Shown here one piece after another: positions 17,813 through 27,900 of a stretch of 55,425 bases of DNA. A program made the translations under genes and the position numbers. Position 1 is the first letter of the stretch. Every line of letters begins with the position of its first letter. The notes under the pieces were generated by a model that searched no databases, had not been told where the DNA came from, and saw only the letters and a program-made list of their open reading frames with translations. This DNA is from an uncultured Clostridia bacterium (GTDB lineage: Bacteria > Bacillota > Clostridia > Christensenellales > Pumilibacteraceae). The stretch spans positions 1-55,425 of the forward strand of contig CAOJOK010000012.1 of the NCBI GenBank assembly GCA_948440265.1. The letters are read 5' to 3'.

Positions 17813-19036
17813 TTACTTTTTATTTATAAATTCAACTATCTTTTTCATAGAGTCATCTACTGAAAAATTATCTTTCATATGTTCGAATGCACGCTTACCC
17901 ATCTGTTTTATAATAACATCATCGCAAAAAACAATTTCATCTATACATACTATAAAAGACTCCACATCACTGCTAGAACATTTCCAACCAAACTTTCCTG
18001 TTACTATATCATCCCCTATATCGGTTGCATTGTCAGTACAAGCAAGAACTGGAATACCACACTGCATATAAGAAAGCAGTCTGCTTGGATAATTCGGTAT
18101 GGTAAACCGATGGTCCAAAAAAATTAACCCGATATCACATACCGCAACCAGTCTGTTATATTCCTCTTGCGGCAAACCATTTATCAGTAATAAGTTTTTT
18201 GGATTTTCGTTATCATAAAACTCTTTTATAATTGAATACTCCCCGCCACTACCACAAACAATAAAAAACGCATTCTTTATACTTTTACAAGCCTTTATGC
18301 ATTCAACAATAAAAGACACATCTTGCGGTTTGCCGAGATTTCCACCGTAAATAAATACTCGTTTTTCTTTTGGAATGTTATATTTCACCCGTAAATCTCT
18401 TTTTTGTTCCACGGACAGCGGCTCACAAATACGACTTATATCCACAGAATTGGGACTGATAAATACTTTTCGCGAATCGACTTCGGGATTGTTTTCCAAC
18501 AAAAACTTAACGTTCGCATTGCTCATACAGCCAATTATATCCGAAATAGCATAGTATTTTTTTTCTATATGCCTAAAATAACGTGTAATTATGCCTTTTA
18601 TACCTTTATACGAAAGTAATCCTATATCAACCGCATTTTGCGGAAAAATATCTTTTAGAAGCAGTGCTGACTTTGCTTTAAATTTTTTCTTTGCATACTT
18701 TATTGCATTATAAAGCGTAATAGGCGGCGTAGCATAAAGTATTAAATCGAAATGCTCTTTTTTACAATATTTTTTTATTGCTTTCTTGTATTTATTCGCT
18801 AACGAAAGTAGTCTAATACCTTTTAGCAATAAGTTACTGTTTCCTGTAACTTGCCCTGTTTTTATCTGCAAAACAGTATTATTCCCCTCTTTTATAATGC
18901 GCGTATCAGTTACAGATGATGGTATAATGGAAAAAACTTCGTGTCCATCATTTATAAAACTTCTAAGCAGATCAGGATAAATCCCAGACTTATAATAACT
19001 ATTAAAAATTCCTACTGAAAGAAAAAGAATTTTCAC
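17813..19036 (-). CDS. GT4 family glycosyltransferase, WbuB-like
   Basis: A 407-residue GT-B fold enzyme. LKDIFPQNAVDIGLL near residue 125 is typical of the WbuB/Cap8L group; IYGGNLGKPQDV and the C-terminal LSYMQCGIPVLAC follow. WbuB-type enzymes transfer N-acetylfucosamine, which agrees with capE/F/G in the operon; the donor is inferred. The start is GTG 19036, preceded by GAAAGG. It is separated by 48 nt and 18 nt from its neighbours, the only real gaps in this part of the operon. Confidence 0.75.
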   Translation of the reverse strand: MKILFLSVGIFNSYYKSGIYPDLLRSFINDGHEVFSIIPSSVTDTRIIKEGNNTVLQIKTGQVTGNSNLLLKGIRLLSLANKYKKAIKKYCKKEHFDLILYATPPITLYNAIKYAKKKFKAKSALLLKDIFPQNAVDIGLLSYKGIKGIITRYFRHIEKKYYAISDIIGCMSNANVKFLLENNPEVDSRKVFISPNSVDISRICEPLSVEQKRDLRVKYNIPKEKRVFIYGGNLGKPQDVSFIVECIKACKSIKNAFFIVCGSGGEYSIIKEFYDNENPKNLLLINGLPQEEYNRLVAVCDIGLIFLDHRFTIPNYPSRLLSYMQCGIPVLACTDNATDIGDDIVTGKFGWKCSSSDVESFIVCIDEIVFCDDVIIKQMGKRAFEHMKDNFSVDDSMKKIVEFINKK

Positions 19037-19054
19037 CTTTCACAACCTTTCAAT

Positions 19055-20150
19055 TTACAAAATATCTAAATAAAACTCTTGTAGTTTTTGGGACTCAGTG
19101 TAAATGTTGTAACCTCTTTTTCCAATTTCTGCTTTCGCTATAAGAGAATCAGTTCGTTCGAATGCTTTCGACATTTCTTTTACCCATAATCCAATATCGT
19201 CTATCGGTAAGGATTTGACATTTTTCGTTATCACCACTTCATCTGTAATGGTGTTTGACATAATAACAGGTAAACCGCAAGCTTGTGCTTCTATAACACA
19301 ACAAGGCAATCCCTCATATAAAGATGGAAATAGAAAAACATCGAATGCCGAATAAAAATCATTTACATTGCTGGCAATACCGTATAGCTTCACATTGTTT
19401 TTTAAACCAAGATTTTCTATTTGAAATTGTAATTTCTCCCTAAGGTCACCCTCGCCTACAATGACATATTTGTATTTATTTTTATTTATCTTATTAAGTT
19501 CAACCAGTGTCTCTAAGATAAATTTGTGATTTTTGTTCTTTGTTAAACCGCCAATACTTCCAAATAAAATCTCGTCGTCCGCAATATTTAACTCTGCTCG
19601 TATTTTTTCACGTGCTTTGACATTAAAAGCAAATTTTTCACAATCAAGCGCATTGTGAATAATCCTAACACTATGATTCCCAAACAACCACTGTCCCGCC
19701 GCTTTGGAACAAGCAAAACGATGAGTTACTTTACTATTCAAAAACGGCCTAAATAAATAATGTTGCCACTTTATAAAACACGAAGTATTATGACTATGCC
19801 CTATTCTAATAGGTATTCCACATTTTTTCGCAACACTTAAATCCATACATATACTTGCACTATTCCCGTGCGCATGAAAAATCTTATATTCCGGATGTGT
19901 GATAAACAATTTTTTCAAAGCCTTCCTATATGCAAATGGATGCAAATTTCTACTTGGCAATCTATAAATCTTCCCCCCCCCCGAGAGTTTCAATTTCATC
20001 ATCATACCTTTCTCTCTCTTGAGAACATACGATAAAATCGAATTGAACTTTACTTTTGTCAATGTGACGGTAATAATTCATTACAACCGCTTCCACTCCA
20101 TGCCAACCGAGACTGCCTACCATATGTAAAATTCTCACAGGTTGACTCAA
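19055..20150 (-). CDS. GT4 glycosyltransferase, EpsF-like, out of frame at a G10 tract (probably phase-variable)
   Basis: The domain begins with [22 protein letters not shown] in the frame that continues the HAD gene. It crosses the G10 run at 19973-19982, where the frame breaks. The rest (KIYRLPSRN..., [30 protein letters not shown]) lies in another frame down to 19055. With nine Gs the domain would be 364 residues from TTG 20150, the normal size of an EpsF-like GT4 enzyme. In the state shown only a truncated domain is made, unless translation re-initiates (for example at ATG 20062). TTG 20150 has no ribosome binding site, so the enzyme is probably made fused to HAD. Confidence 0.75.
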
Positions 20151-20804
20151 TTGCACGAAAGAAAAAATCTGATAAAGATCAGTTATCTTTTCAACATCAA
20201 TATTCTGCTTATTTTTATGCAGCGAATAATTTCGCATAATGAGTTTTGGCAACGCACCATATGCTCTTATAAAAAAATCCTTATCGGGGTTATCACCGAT
20301 AACCAAACAATCGGTTAATCCAATGCCGAAGTTCTCGCAAATCAGTTTGTATGCGTATGGATTGGGCTTTCTGTATTCCTCTCCCCCAAGTTCGTCGGTA
20401 ATGACTATTTTATCGAAATATTTTTCTATACCGAGTGCTGCTATTTTGTTACGTTGTCCCTCTGGTCTGCCATCTGTCAAAAGCGCAAGTTTAATTCCAC
20501 TATCTTTAAGTTGGTTTAAACACAAAATAACGTCATCGTAAAGTTTTATATTAGGCTTATGTCCGCGATAAATGCTTATAAGATTTTGTTTATCAAAATC
20601 TTTATTTTCATAGACTGCACAAAAGCGATCAATTACCCCAAACGGAGATTGTGAGATTATTTCATCAAAAGTATGTTTGTATTCATCATATAGTCCTTTA
20701 TTACCTCTTGCAAGAGTAGCCGCAATAGCCTTACAACCGCTTTTCACATAGTCTATTTCCGGATATAAAGTATCGTCTAAATCAAATATAACAGCTTTAA
20801 TCAT
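19962..20804 (-). CDS. HAD family hydrolase fused in frame to the start of a GT4 domain
   Basis: 280 residues. Residues 1 to about 215 are a HAD phosphatase: [10 protein letters not shown] at the N-terminus (nucleophile Asp), [13 protein letters not shown] (motif II), KPNPYAY (motif III Lys) and [10 protein letters not shown] (motif IV). No stop follows the HAD domain; the frame runs into the first 60 residues of a GT4 domain and terminates just after the G10 tract. With nine Gs the product would be a HAD-GT4 protein of about 582 residues. The start overlaps the ATP-grasp stop by 8 nt. Its role in glycan assembly is unknown. Confidence 0.8.
   Translation of the reverse strand: MIKAVIFDLDDTLYPEIDYVKSGCKAIAATLARGNKGLYDEYKHTFDEIISQSPFGVIDRFCAVYENKDFDKQNLISIYRGHKPNIKLYDDVILCLNQLKDSGIKLALLTDGRPEGQRNKIAALGIEKYFDKIVITDELGGEEYRKPNPYAYKLICENFGIGLTDCLVIGDNPDKDFFIRAYGALPKLIMRNYSLHKNKQNIDVEKITDLYQIFSFVQLSQPVRILHMVGSLGWHGVEAVVMNYYRHIDKSKVQFDFIVCSQERERYDDEIETLGGGEDL
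19973..19982. repeat. Ten-base C/G homopolymer inside the glycosyltransferase frame
   Basis: Ten consecutive C on the + strand (G in the coding strand). One base less restores the glycosyltransferase frame. Tracts of this length slip at replication and are typical of contingency loci. Confidence 0.85.
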
Positions 20805-21768
20805 TTTGTATTACCACACTGTCGTCAAATCTGACTATATATGCTCCATCCCGATAACTTTCATCGTATTCGAGTCTTTCACGCTTTAACATCCTATAAA
20901 GCTTCTCACAAAAATCTGCTCCGGCTTTAATGCTCATTGTAGCGCCTCCGCCAAACCGTGCATTCATTTCAATTAATTGCAGCTTTTCGTCGCTTGTCCA
21001 AAATCCTTGTACTGTTAACTGTCCAATATAACCAAGTTCTTTGACAAGCCGCTTCGCTATCGCAATAATCTTTTGATTCTTGTCAATCTGGCCCTTTAAT
21101 ATTTCTCCACCACGCACCGCAAGTCTTTTACGAGGTACTATCAATATTGGATTTCCTTCAAAGTCTGTCAAAATATCTATAGTATACTCCTGACCGTTTA
21201 CACACTGCTGAACTATAGGATTTTTTACATAATGGGTAAAGAAATTCAATTCGCCTTTATTGTTTATCTTGAAAGCATTTATACTACTACTACCATCACG
21301 TGGCTTAATAAAAAGCGGGAACTTCCCTTCATAATTTTGCCACACCTTCTTAGGTATTTCATTCGGTCTATCAAACCCGTGCTTCCCAAAAAAACGCGAT
21401 GTCAGTGCTTTGTCACTACATATTTTTACTACATTCTCTGTGGCAATAAGAACTCTTGCGCCATATTCTTCCAATTCCACTCTGTTTTCCGCAAGCAACT
21501 TCAACTCGGTATCTATTGTGGGAACTACAAGAGAAATACTTTCCTTTGCTACAATAGCTTTTAACGCGTCGATATATTCACCGCTATCTATACGCGGTAT
21601 TACGTATTTCTTATCCGTAAAGCACAGTGCCGGAGCTGTATCGGTGCAATCCGCACCTATAATGTCTCCGCAAATTCCAAGCTTATCTCTTGCTGCCTTA
21701 AATGCATTAACAAGTTCCACTCTGCGTCCGCAACTTGTTATAAGTATATTAATCAATTGATTATTCAC
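20797..21768 (-). CDS. ATP-grasp enzyme (carbamoyl-phosphate synthase-like)
   Basis: About 323 residues. [16 protein letters not shown] lies at the N-terminus (pre-ATP-grasp Rossmann domain). [19 protein letters not shown] near residue 165 is the ATP-grasp phosphate loop, and [19 protein letters not shown] near 280 holds the metal-binding Glu/Asn. Such enzymes couple ATP hydrolysis to amide or carboxylate ligation. Here it could attach an acyl or aminoacyl group to a sugar or lipid precursor, but the substrate is not visible. The start is GTG 21768, or ATG 21795 deeper inside the sugar-transferase gene; neither has a strong ribosome binding site. Confidence 0.75.
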   Translation of the reverse strand: MNNQLINILITSCGRRVELVNAFKAARDKLGICGDIIGADCTDTAPALCFTDKKYVIPRIDSGEYIDALKAIVAKESISLVVPTIDTELKLLAENRVELEEYGARVLIATENVVKICSDKALTSRFFGKHGFDRPNEIPKKVWQNYEGKFPLFIKPRDGSSSINAFKINNKGELNFFTHYVKNPIVQQCVNGQEYTIDILTDFEGNPILIVPRKRLAVRGGEILKGQIDKNQKIIAIAKRLVKELGYIGQLTVQGFWTSDEKLQLIEMNARFGGGATMSIKAGADFCEKLYRMLKRERLEYDESYRDGAYIVRFDDSVVIQND

Positions 21769-22543
21769 TTTTCGATTCCATCTCTGCTTCCGCATTCGAT
21801 TCTTCTACGCTCACAGTTCCTGTGAAAAACGGCATTGTTGCCGATCCATCCTGCGAAATACCGTCTCTCTTAAACACTTTACCTATCGTTTTGAAAAAAA
21901 TCTTCAAATCCTTAAAAAAACTGTATGAATACACATACTCTACATCGTAACTGAATTTTTCTTCCCAAGTAAGCGCATTGCGTCCGTTTACTTGCGCAAG
22001 TCCGGTAAGACCAGGGCGCACATTATGGCGTTGCGATTGTTCTTCATTATATAAAGACAGATATTCCACTCTGAGTGGACGCGGACCTACTATGGATAAA
22101 TCTCCTTTTAGTATGTTGATAATCGAGAACAGCTCGTCTAAAGAAGTGCTACGCAAAAATTTACCATAACGAGTAAGTCTTTGCTCATCAGGAAGAAGAT
22201 TGCCATTTTCGTCTTTTTTATTAGTCATTGTACGGAGCTTAATAAGATTGAATATCTTTTCTTCACCATACGTGCCGTAAGGGACATCTTTCTTTATACA
22301 CTGTCTTTTGGAAAGCTTTTTTCTTCTGCCAGGGCGCGCCTGAACAAAAAACGGATTGCCGCCCATTTGAATCGCCGTCACTATCAACAAAATCAACAAT
22401 AGTGGCGAAAACACAATTAAAGCAATTAGGCTCAAAATAAAGTCGTAGAACCGTTTGAAAAAAGGTCTATACATTAAAATAGAGAACGTAAACCAAACGA
22501 TAGCACCACCCGTAACGATGAGAAGTATGTGCCACCACTCCAT
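21761..22543 (-). CDS. Initiating phosphoglycosyl transferase (bacterial sugar transferase family)
   Basis: A 260-residue monotopic phosphoglycosyl transferase of the PglC/WcaJ family. Two hydrophobic segments occupy residues 4-24 and 32-56. LIKLRTM and the catalytic STSLDELFSIINILKGDLSIVGPRPL follow, then RPGLTGLAQVNGRNALTWEEKF. It moves a sugar-1-phosphate onto undecaprenyl phosphate and so starts repeat-unit assembly. The acidic C-terminal tail (from about 240) is unusual. ATG 22543 shares its A with the aminotransferase stop. Confidence 0.9.
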   Translation of the reverse strand: MEWWHILLIVTGGAIVWFTFSILMYRPFFKRFYDFILSLIALIVFSPLLLILLIVTAIQMGGNPFFVQARPGRRKKLSKRQCIKKDVPYGTYGEEKIFNLIKLRTMTNKKDENGNLLPDEQRLTRYGKFLRSTSLDELFSIINILKGDLSIVGPRPLRVEYLSLYNEEQSQRHNVRPGLTGLAQVNGRNALTWEEKFSYDVEYVYSYSFFKDLKIFFKTIGKVFKRDGISQDGSATMPFFTGTVSVEESNAEAEMESKSE

Positions 22544-23787
22544 TACTCAAAGCACCTTCTTACAATTTCTATAATTATGTCTTGTTCTTTCTCTGTCATC
22601 TTATTATCGCTCGGCAAACAAAGTCCACGTGCAAAAATATCCATTCCCACATCAACGGGTTTTCCATCTTTACCAACTATGCCACCTGCCATATACGCAT
22701 TTGTCTTTGCTCTACCACAACCTTCACGAGTCACAAAACTATGCATACGATATATTGGTTGCATATGCATTGGCTTCCAAATAGGTCTCCCTTCCACATT
22801 ATAAGAAGCAAGAGTTTCCAAAATTTCCGTCGGACAGGATTTGCCTTTTTCGGGTAAATACAACGCCTCACATTCACTACGCACTTGCTTACACATTGCT
22901 TCTCGATCTATAATCATACACGACAACCAAAAATTGGGCTCACAATTGTCTATGTCATAAGGGTTCATAGAAACTGGTAAACCCTCAAATCCCTTTTTGT
23001 ATCTTTTATATATGGATTTCTTTTGTGATATATGCTCATAAAGATACGGCAACTGTCCTCTTATCACCCCAGCTACTACATTGCTCATACGATAGTTATA
23101 ACCAAGTTCCTCGTGCTGATACCAAGGCGCATTTTCTCGTGATTGAGTCGACCACTTACGCACCTTATTAGCCATTTCCACATCATCCGTAAGAAGCATA
23201 CCCCCCGACGAACCTGTTATTATTTTGTTACCGTTAAAAGAAATACAGTTAAACTCTCCAAATGAGCCAGTCTGTTTGCCTTTATACGTTGCACCAAAAC
23301 TTTCGGCGGCATCTTCCACTATTACTGCGTTATGCCTTTTGCAAATGGCTTTTATCTCGTCTATCTTACCAGGCGTGCCGTAAAGATGAGCTATTACTAC
23401 CGTTTTTACTTCCGGATATAATTCAAATGCTTTTTCCAATGCTATGGGATCGGTATTCCAAGTGTCATACTCCGCATCTATAAAAATCGGCACTCCGCCT
23501 TCATACACCACTGGATTGACAGTTGCATCAAAAGTCATATCCGAGCAAAAAACCTTATCACCTGGCTTTACCCCTGCAAGCTTTACAGCCAAATGCAATG
23601 CTGCCGTACCGCAAGATAATGCCACCCCATACTTAACTCCGACTTTTGAAGCACAAAACTGTTCTACTTCATTGATGTTTTTACCAACAGTCGACATCCA
23701 GTTCGTTTCATAAGCTTCTATCACGTAATTAATTTCATCGCCGTGCATTGTGGGACTACTCAGCCATACTTTGTTCTCAAAAGGCAT
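22543..23787 (-). CDS. DegT/DnrJ/EryC1/StrS family sugar aminotransferase
   Basis: About 414 residues of PLP enzyme. CGTAALHLAV near residue 65, EDAAESFGA near 170 and FNGNKIITGSSGGML near 195 (PLP-binding Lys) are clear. It should convert a UDP-4-keto-6-deoxy sugar into a 4-amino sugar, as PglE does, making the substrate for the adjacent initiating transferase. The 4-keto donor would have to come from CapE, RfbB or another dehydratase. I chose ATG 23787 (MPFENKVWLSSPTMHG); ATG 23814 is an alternative, and neither has a clear ribosome binding site. Confidence 0.85.
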   Translation of the reverse strand: MPFENKVWLSSPTMHGDEINYVIEAYETNWMSTVGKNINEVEQFCASKVGVKYGVALSCGTAALHLAVKLAGVKPGDKVFCSDMTFDATVNPVVYEGGVPIFIDAEYDTWNTDPIALEKAFELYPEVKTVVIAHLYGTPGKIDEIKAICKRHNAVIVEDAAESFGATYKGKQTGSFGEFNCISFNGNKIITGSSGGMLLTDDVEMANKVRKWSTQSRENAPWYQHEELGYNYRMSNVVAGVIRGQLPYLYEHISQKKSIYKRYKKGFEGLPVSMNPYDIDNCEPNFWLSCMIIDREAMCKQVRSECEALYLPEKGKSCPTEILETLASYNVEGRPIWKPMHMQPIYRMHSFVTREGCGRAKTNAYMAGGIVGKDGKPVDVGMDIFARGLCLPSDNKMTEKEQDIIIEIVRRCFE

Positions 23788-23829
23788 AATAGTTGTATTA
23801 TTTCTATTAAACATATACAAAGGGGACGA

Positions 23830-24390
23830 TTATTTTTTATCTACTATTTCCAATGCAACTTTGACTTCTGTTCTTCCGCCAAACATATTTACTTGTATTG
23901 TTGCGTTTCTATTATGGCGGTTTATATGTGTTATTAATCCTTCTCGTCCTACAAGTGGTCCCGCAGTTATGACAATTTTATCTCCTTCAATAAAACCAAC
24001 TGAATGTCCCAAGCAACGCTTACCTTTAAAAAGATATTCAAACTTTGTTTTTTCATCTTCTGCCAACGCAATTATATTCGTGTTACCGTATTTTAAAAGC
24101 CTAATTATATCTTCAGACTTATAGATATAATCCGCAAATTCCTGTAAAAATTCTTCCTGAGGCATATCTGTTTCAAGAAAAACATAACCAGAAAATAATG
24201 GACGCTTTCTGTAAACTCTTCCAAAATTCCGTTCTTTCTTATTTCTATAATAATACTCGGACTCCGGACAAAATGGCTCAATAAAATACGGCAATTCACG
24301 TTTATAAAAAGCCTGTTTGAAATCATTAATAACACGTTGTTCTTTATTCGCGTGCACATATAAAATATACCAATATGTCTGCTTGCTCAT
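23830..24390 (-). CDS. loaP: NusG paralogue, LoaP-like transcription antiterminator
   Basis: 186 residues. The NGN domain opens with YWYILYVHANKEQRVINDF and contains RKRPLFSGYVFLETD, the NusG core motif. A C-terminal KOW domain (GDKIVITAGPLVGREGLI) follows after a short linker. Specialised NusG paralogues of the LoaP group sit at the head of long polysaccharide or antibiotic operons in Bacillota and prevent premature termination. Here it is the first gene of an operon of about 18 kb. I chose ATG 24390 because the NGN fold begins there; an in-frame ATG at 24495 would add 35 unrelated residues. Confidence 0.85.
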   Translation of the reverse strand: MSKQTYWYILYVHANKEQRVINDFKQAFYKRELPYFIEPFCPESEYYYRNKKERNFGRVYRKRPLFSGYVFLETDMPQEEFLQEFADYIYKSEDIIRLLKYGNTNIIALAEDEKTKFEYLFKGKRCLGHSVGFIEGDKIVITAGPLVGREGLITHINRHNRNATIQVNMFGGRTEVKVALEIVDKK

Positions 24391-24716
24391 AGTTTTTGGG
24401 TATGCTTCGCCGATTCGCAAAACTGGACTTTCGCAAATTAACACATATATATCCGCTACTGCGCCCGCCGAGATATAACCTACGAGCCGCCACATATAGC
24501 TTCATTCAAAATCAAATGCCCTACGACAAAAAATTATTCTACCCAAAACCTCCTTTTACATTTGTATCTATGTTACCAAATAAAATAATAACTAAGCATA
24601 TCAAATATACTCTAATTATATTCAAATAATTTACCATAAATATAATGCGCTATGCTCTTAATTGAAAACGGTAACAAAAAACAGCAACCTAATACTATAG
24701 TAGGTGTGCAGTTTCT
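24391..24716 (-). promoter_or_regulatory. Long leader of the polysaccharide operon with an early hairpin and U-tract
   Basis: From a predicted start near 24715 the RNA runs about 325 nt before loaP. About ten bases in, CACACCTA pairs with TAGGTTG (24682-24705), followed by a TTTTTT run: a likely attenuator. Further on, a perfect AAAGGAGG (24549-24556) has no ATG or GTG at usable distance. Just before ATG 24390, AGTTTTG can pair with CAAAAACT. These are the kinds of elements on which a LoaP protein acts, but no known LoaP hairpin was recognised with certainty. Confidence 0.5.
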
Positions 24717-24722
24717 ATATTG

Positions 24723-24751
24723 ATTATACTATATTTAAAGTTAAAAAGCAA
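24723..24751 (-). promoter_or_regulatory. Promoter of the loaP-polysaccharide operon
   Basis: On the minus strand TTGCTT (24751-24746) and TATAAT (24728-24723) are separated by 17 bp. It is the only good promoter seen between the terminator at 24943 and loaP. Nothing recognisable lies between it and that terminator. Confidence 0.65.
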
Positions 24752-24942
24752 TAGGATATTGCCCTTTTGAAAAACTTTTTTTGAAATATGTATTATTTAC
24801 ATAGTTCGTTTTAAAAAAAAGCTCAGGGAGTTAATATGTACGATGTCGGTCAAAGTGTATAGGGAAAGACGGAAACAAATATGATTTTTTTGTCACTCTC
24901 CCGATATGTAAATAAAATGCAATTGATTTGATTTTCGGCATT

Positions 24943-24968
24943 AAAAAAGGAAGCGTGCGCTTCCTTTT
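24943..24968 (-). terminator. Terminator of the transglutaminase-like gene
   Basis: GGAAGC and GCTTCC pair around a 4-nt loop, with six T after it on the minus strand. It lies 32 bp past the stop at 25000. The sequence is nearly identical to the terminator at 6408-6433 that ends the neighbouring operon. Confidence 0.8.
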
Positions 24969-24999
24969 GCTTTATTGCTTTATTCTGCCCTGTCAACCG

Positions 25000-27900
25000 T
25001 TATTTCTTCGGGTTGGAAGGACGCGTTTTATCCGTCGTTTTCGGAGCCGGTCTTGCCGAAGAAGTCGGTCTGTTCGTGCCGCCGCCCGAAACAGGTCTTG
25101 TATGCGTCTGCGCAGGTCTTGACACCGTCTGCGAAGGTTTCGCCTGTGCGGATTGCGCCGTCCTCGTTTGAGACGTTTTCGTCGAGCCTGTCTGCGTCGG
25201 TCTCGCCTGCGTCTGTCTTGACTGTGCGGATTGCGCAGGTCTTGTTTGAGCGGGTCTTGACTGCGCGGGTTTTGTCTGTGTAGATCCGGACTGCGTGGGT
25301 CTTGACTGCGCGGGTCTTGACTGCGCGGGTTTTGTCTGCGTCGGTCTTTTAACAGCCGAAGCATTTGCCCTACCAGCCGTAGCCGTAACGGGCTGTTGCT
25401 TTTTCTTTATAAAGAACCACCAGATAGCGAATCCGCCGCCTGCAAGCACCAATACCGCGGCTATCACGCCGATAACTATTCCTGCCACATTGGACGCAGG
25501 CGGTTTTCCGAAGTCGCTGAAATCCACGTCGGACAGCGCACCGTACGAAATCGTAATGCCGTCTTTGGCGTAATTCTCCTGCATCTGCGCGGAAACGAAC
25601 GTCACTTCCAATATATTGCTCGATTCGATATTCTTCTTCGCAAGCGTAAGTTTGCCGTCTTTATAATAAGCAGAGTCCACGACCTTGCCGTTAAGGCGCA
25701 CGGCGCCGACTGCAAAGCCTTGGTCCGCCGTTATGTCGTAAGTTATCGTATCGCCCGTGATTTCCGCGATACCGCTCTTGCCGTCCGCCGTCACTGTTCC
25801 GCCCTTGCCGCCGTTTACGCAAGCATAGACGCTTACCTCGCCGCCCTGCACGGCATCTTTCTTGACCTGCACGATTGTAAACGGACTGAAACTCGTAACT
25901 TTTGCAATGAGTCCGTATTGCGTCACTATCACGGGTATTTCTTCCACCCCGATAATCGCGCCGTTGTCGTCGTGTTTATAGTGGTAAATTTTAAACGTAG
26001 TGCCTTCGTCGTCGGGGCTGTAACCCTCGGGGAAACCGAACGAAACCTGCATATAACTTCCGTTGGGAATTTTCCGCACAAGACCGCATATCTGCAAATC
26101 GATTTCGTATGTGGACGAAGCGATTATTTCGTTATCCTTTATCCCCGTTTCCTGCTTTAAGACTTTATCCATTTCCTGTTCTTCCGCAGAGGTCGGTTTG
26201 CTGGCAACCAGCATCAACTGACTGCGCTGGCTTTCCGCATAATACTTATTGTTTTCATCCTTGAAATCGGTCACAGACAAATCGGAGTCGTCAAGCATTT
26301 TGGGCTGTCCGAAAACATTCATATACAGTCTGCCGTCGTTGAACACCTTACTGCACACGACGCTTTTTCCCTTGAAGCTGTATTTGAAAGGTTCGGGCAC
26401 TTTATTGCTGTTTGCGCCGACAAGGTTGGTGGGCGTAAAGAAGTACGACGCCATATTGTGGACATACATTTTGCTCGGTTTGAATTTGAACGTAATCGTT
26501 TTGTTACCGTCCCATTCAACATCGGACACGAACGCATTTCCTTCTATGCTCTCGGCACCTGCGGAAACGGTAAACTCCAAACCGACGTCTTTGCTTTCGT
26601 CGACCTTTTTCAATGCGGTGTGATATGCAACTCTTAAATCGTATGTTCTGTCCACGGGCAAATCACCGGTATTTGCGGGATAGAAGCTCACTGCCCACGG
26701 AGCGGAATTTTCCACAGGCGTATATCCGTCGTGACGGTACGGAACGCAGGGCGCAACGACAAAATTTCTCTCGGCTTCCGCTTCGTCTTTATAATTGCAC
26801 TTCGCACTGCCTTCGCCGTAAGGATTGTCGTCGGGAGCAATACCTATCAAAGCAAATTGATAATACTCATAACCGGGGTCTGCGGTAAAAGAAGTTTCGT
26901 AATCGGTAACGGCGAAAACCTCATTGCCCATTACTTCGTTAAATCCGATACAATCCGTCCAACGACTCCAACCTATCGTACCGTCGTCATTTCTGTTTCC
27001 GCTGCGGAAAGCCAGGTATTTATTTTCTTCCCTGAGCTTGCGTGCGCCTTTCCCTTGATAGGAAATGGTAAACTCCAAAGTTTTTCCGACAGACTTGTCG
27101 TCGTAAACTCCAATGACGGACATACCGTTTTTATCGGTGTCGTCGCCGTAATCGTAAGGCTTGAGCACCGGATAGCGGAGTTTGTTTCCCGAAGAAGAAA
27201 CCACGTTGTCTTCTATATATTTTTCGTTTATGGCTTCACCGCCGACAAGCAGCCACTTGTTTTCGAAATTCGGATTGAAAGTGGGGTCCACCATATACCA
27301 CTGACCGTCGACTCTGACATAGTTCCACATATGCGGTTGATAGCCGCCTTGTGTGACGCTGTCCACATAGCCTGCCACGAGTACGCACGGAATGCCCAGT
27401 CTGTCCAAAATAGCCTTGAAGCCCTTTGCATAGCCTTCGCACACCGATTCCGCATTTATCAAAGAACCGTACGAAGTATAAATGAATGCCGCCTTTTCGG
27501 TATCGACATTACGGTCTCCTTCCGTTTTCGTGCCCCAGCCGTAGTGGTTATTATCTCTCAAATAATTGTTCGCAAACTCTATTTTCTCGACAACCGTCGC
27601 TTTTTTATTCGCTTCGGCAACGATTGCCGCAAGTTTGTTTTCGTAAGCATTTATCGCCGTCTTGACTTTTTCTTGCGAATCCAGACTGCCGACGTATGTA
27701 TTGACCGCTCTCGACGAATCGAGATAAGCAACATAGTCGCTTCCCTTTTGTCCCGCGCTTATAGACGTTGCGAAAACGTCGGCATAAAATAAATCGGGGT
27801 GGTCCATATAGAAAGCGTCGCGTCCCATTCCGAACGCCTTGGCTATCTTATCGCTCGTACCGTTTACATACGCTTCCACGTCTTCCTTGCTTGCAATTTT

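Noticed and set aside
25003-25398. CRISPR-like repeat array
   Set aside because: The repeats are short, in phase with codons and without unique spacers; they encode the protein tail.
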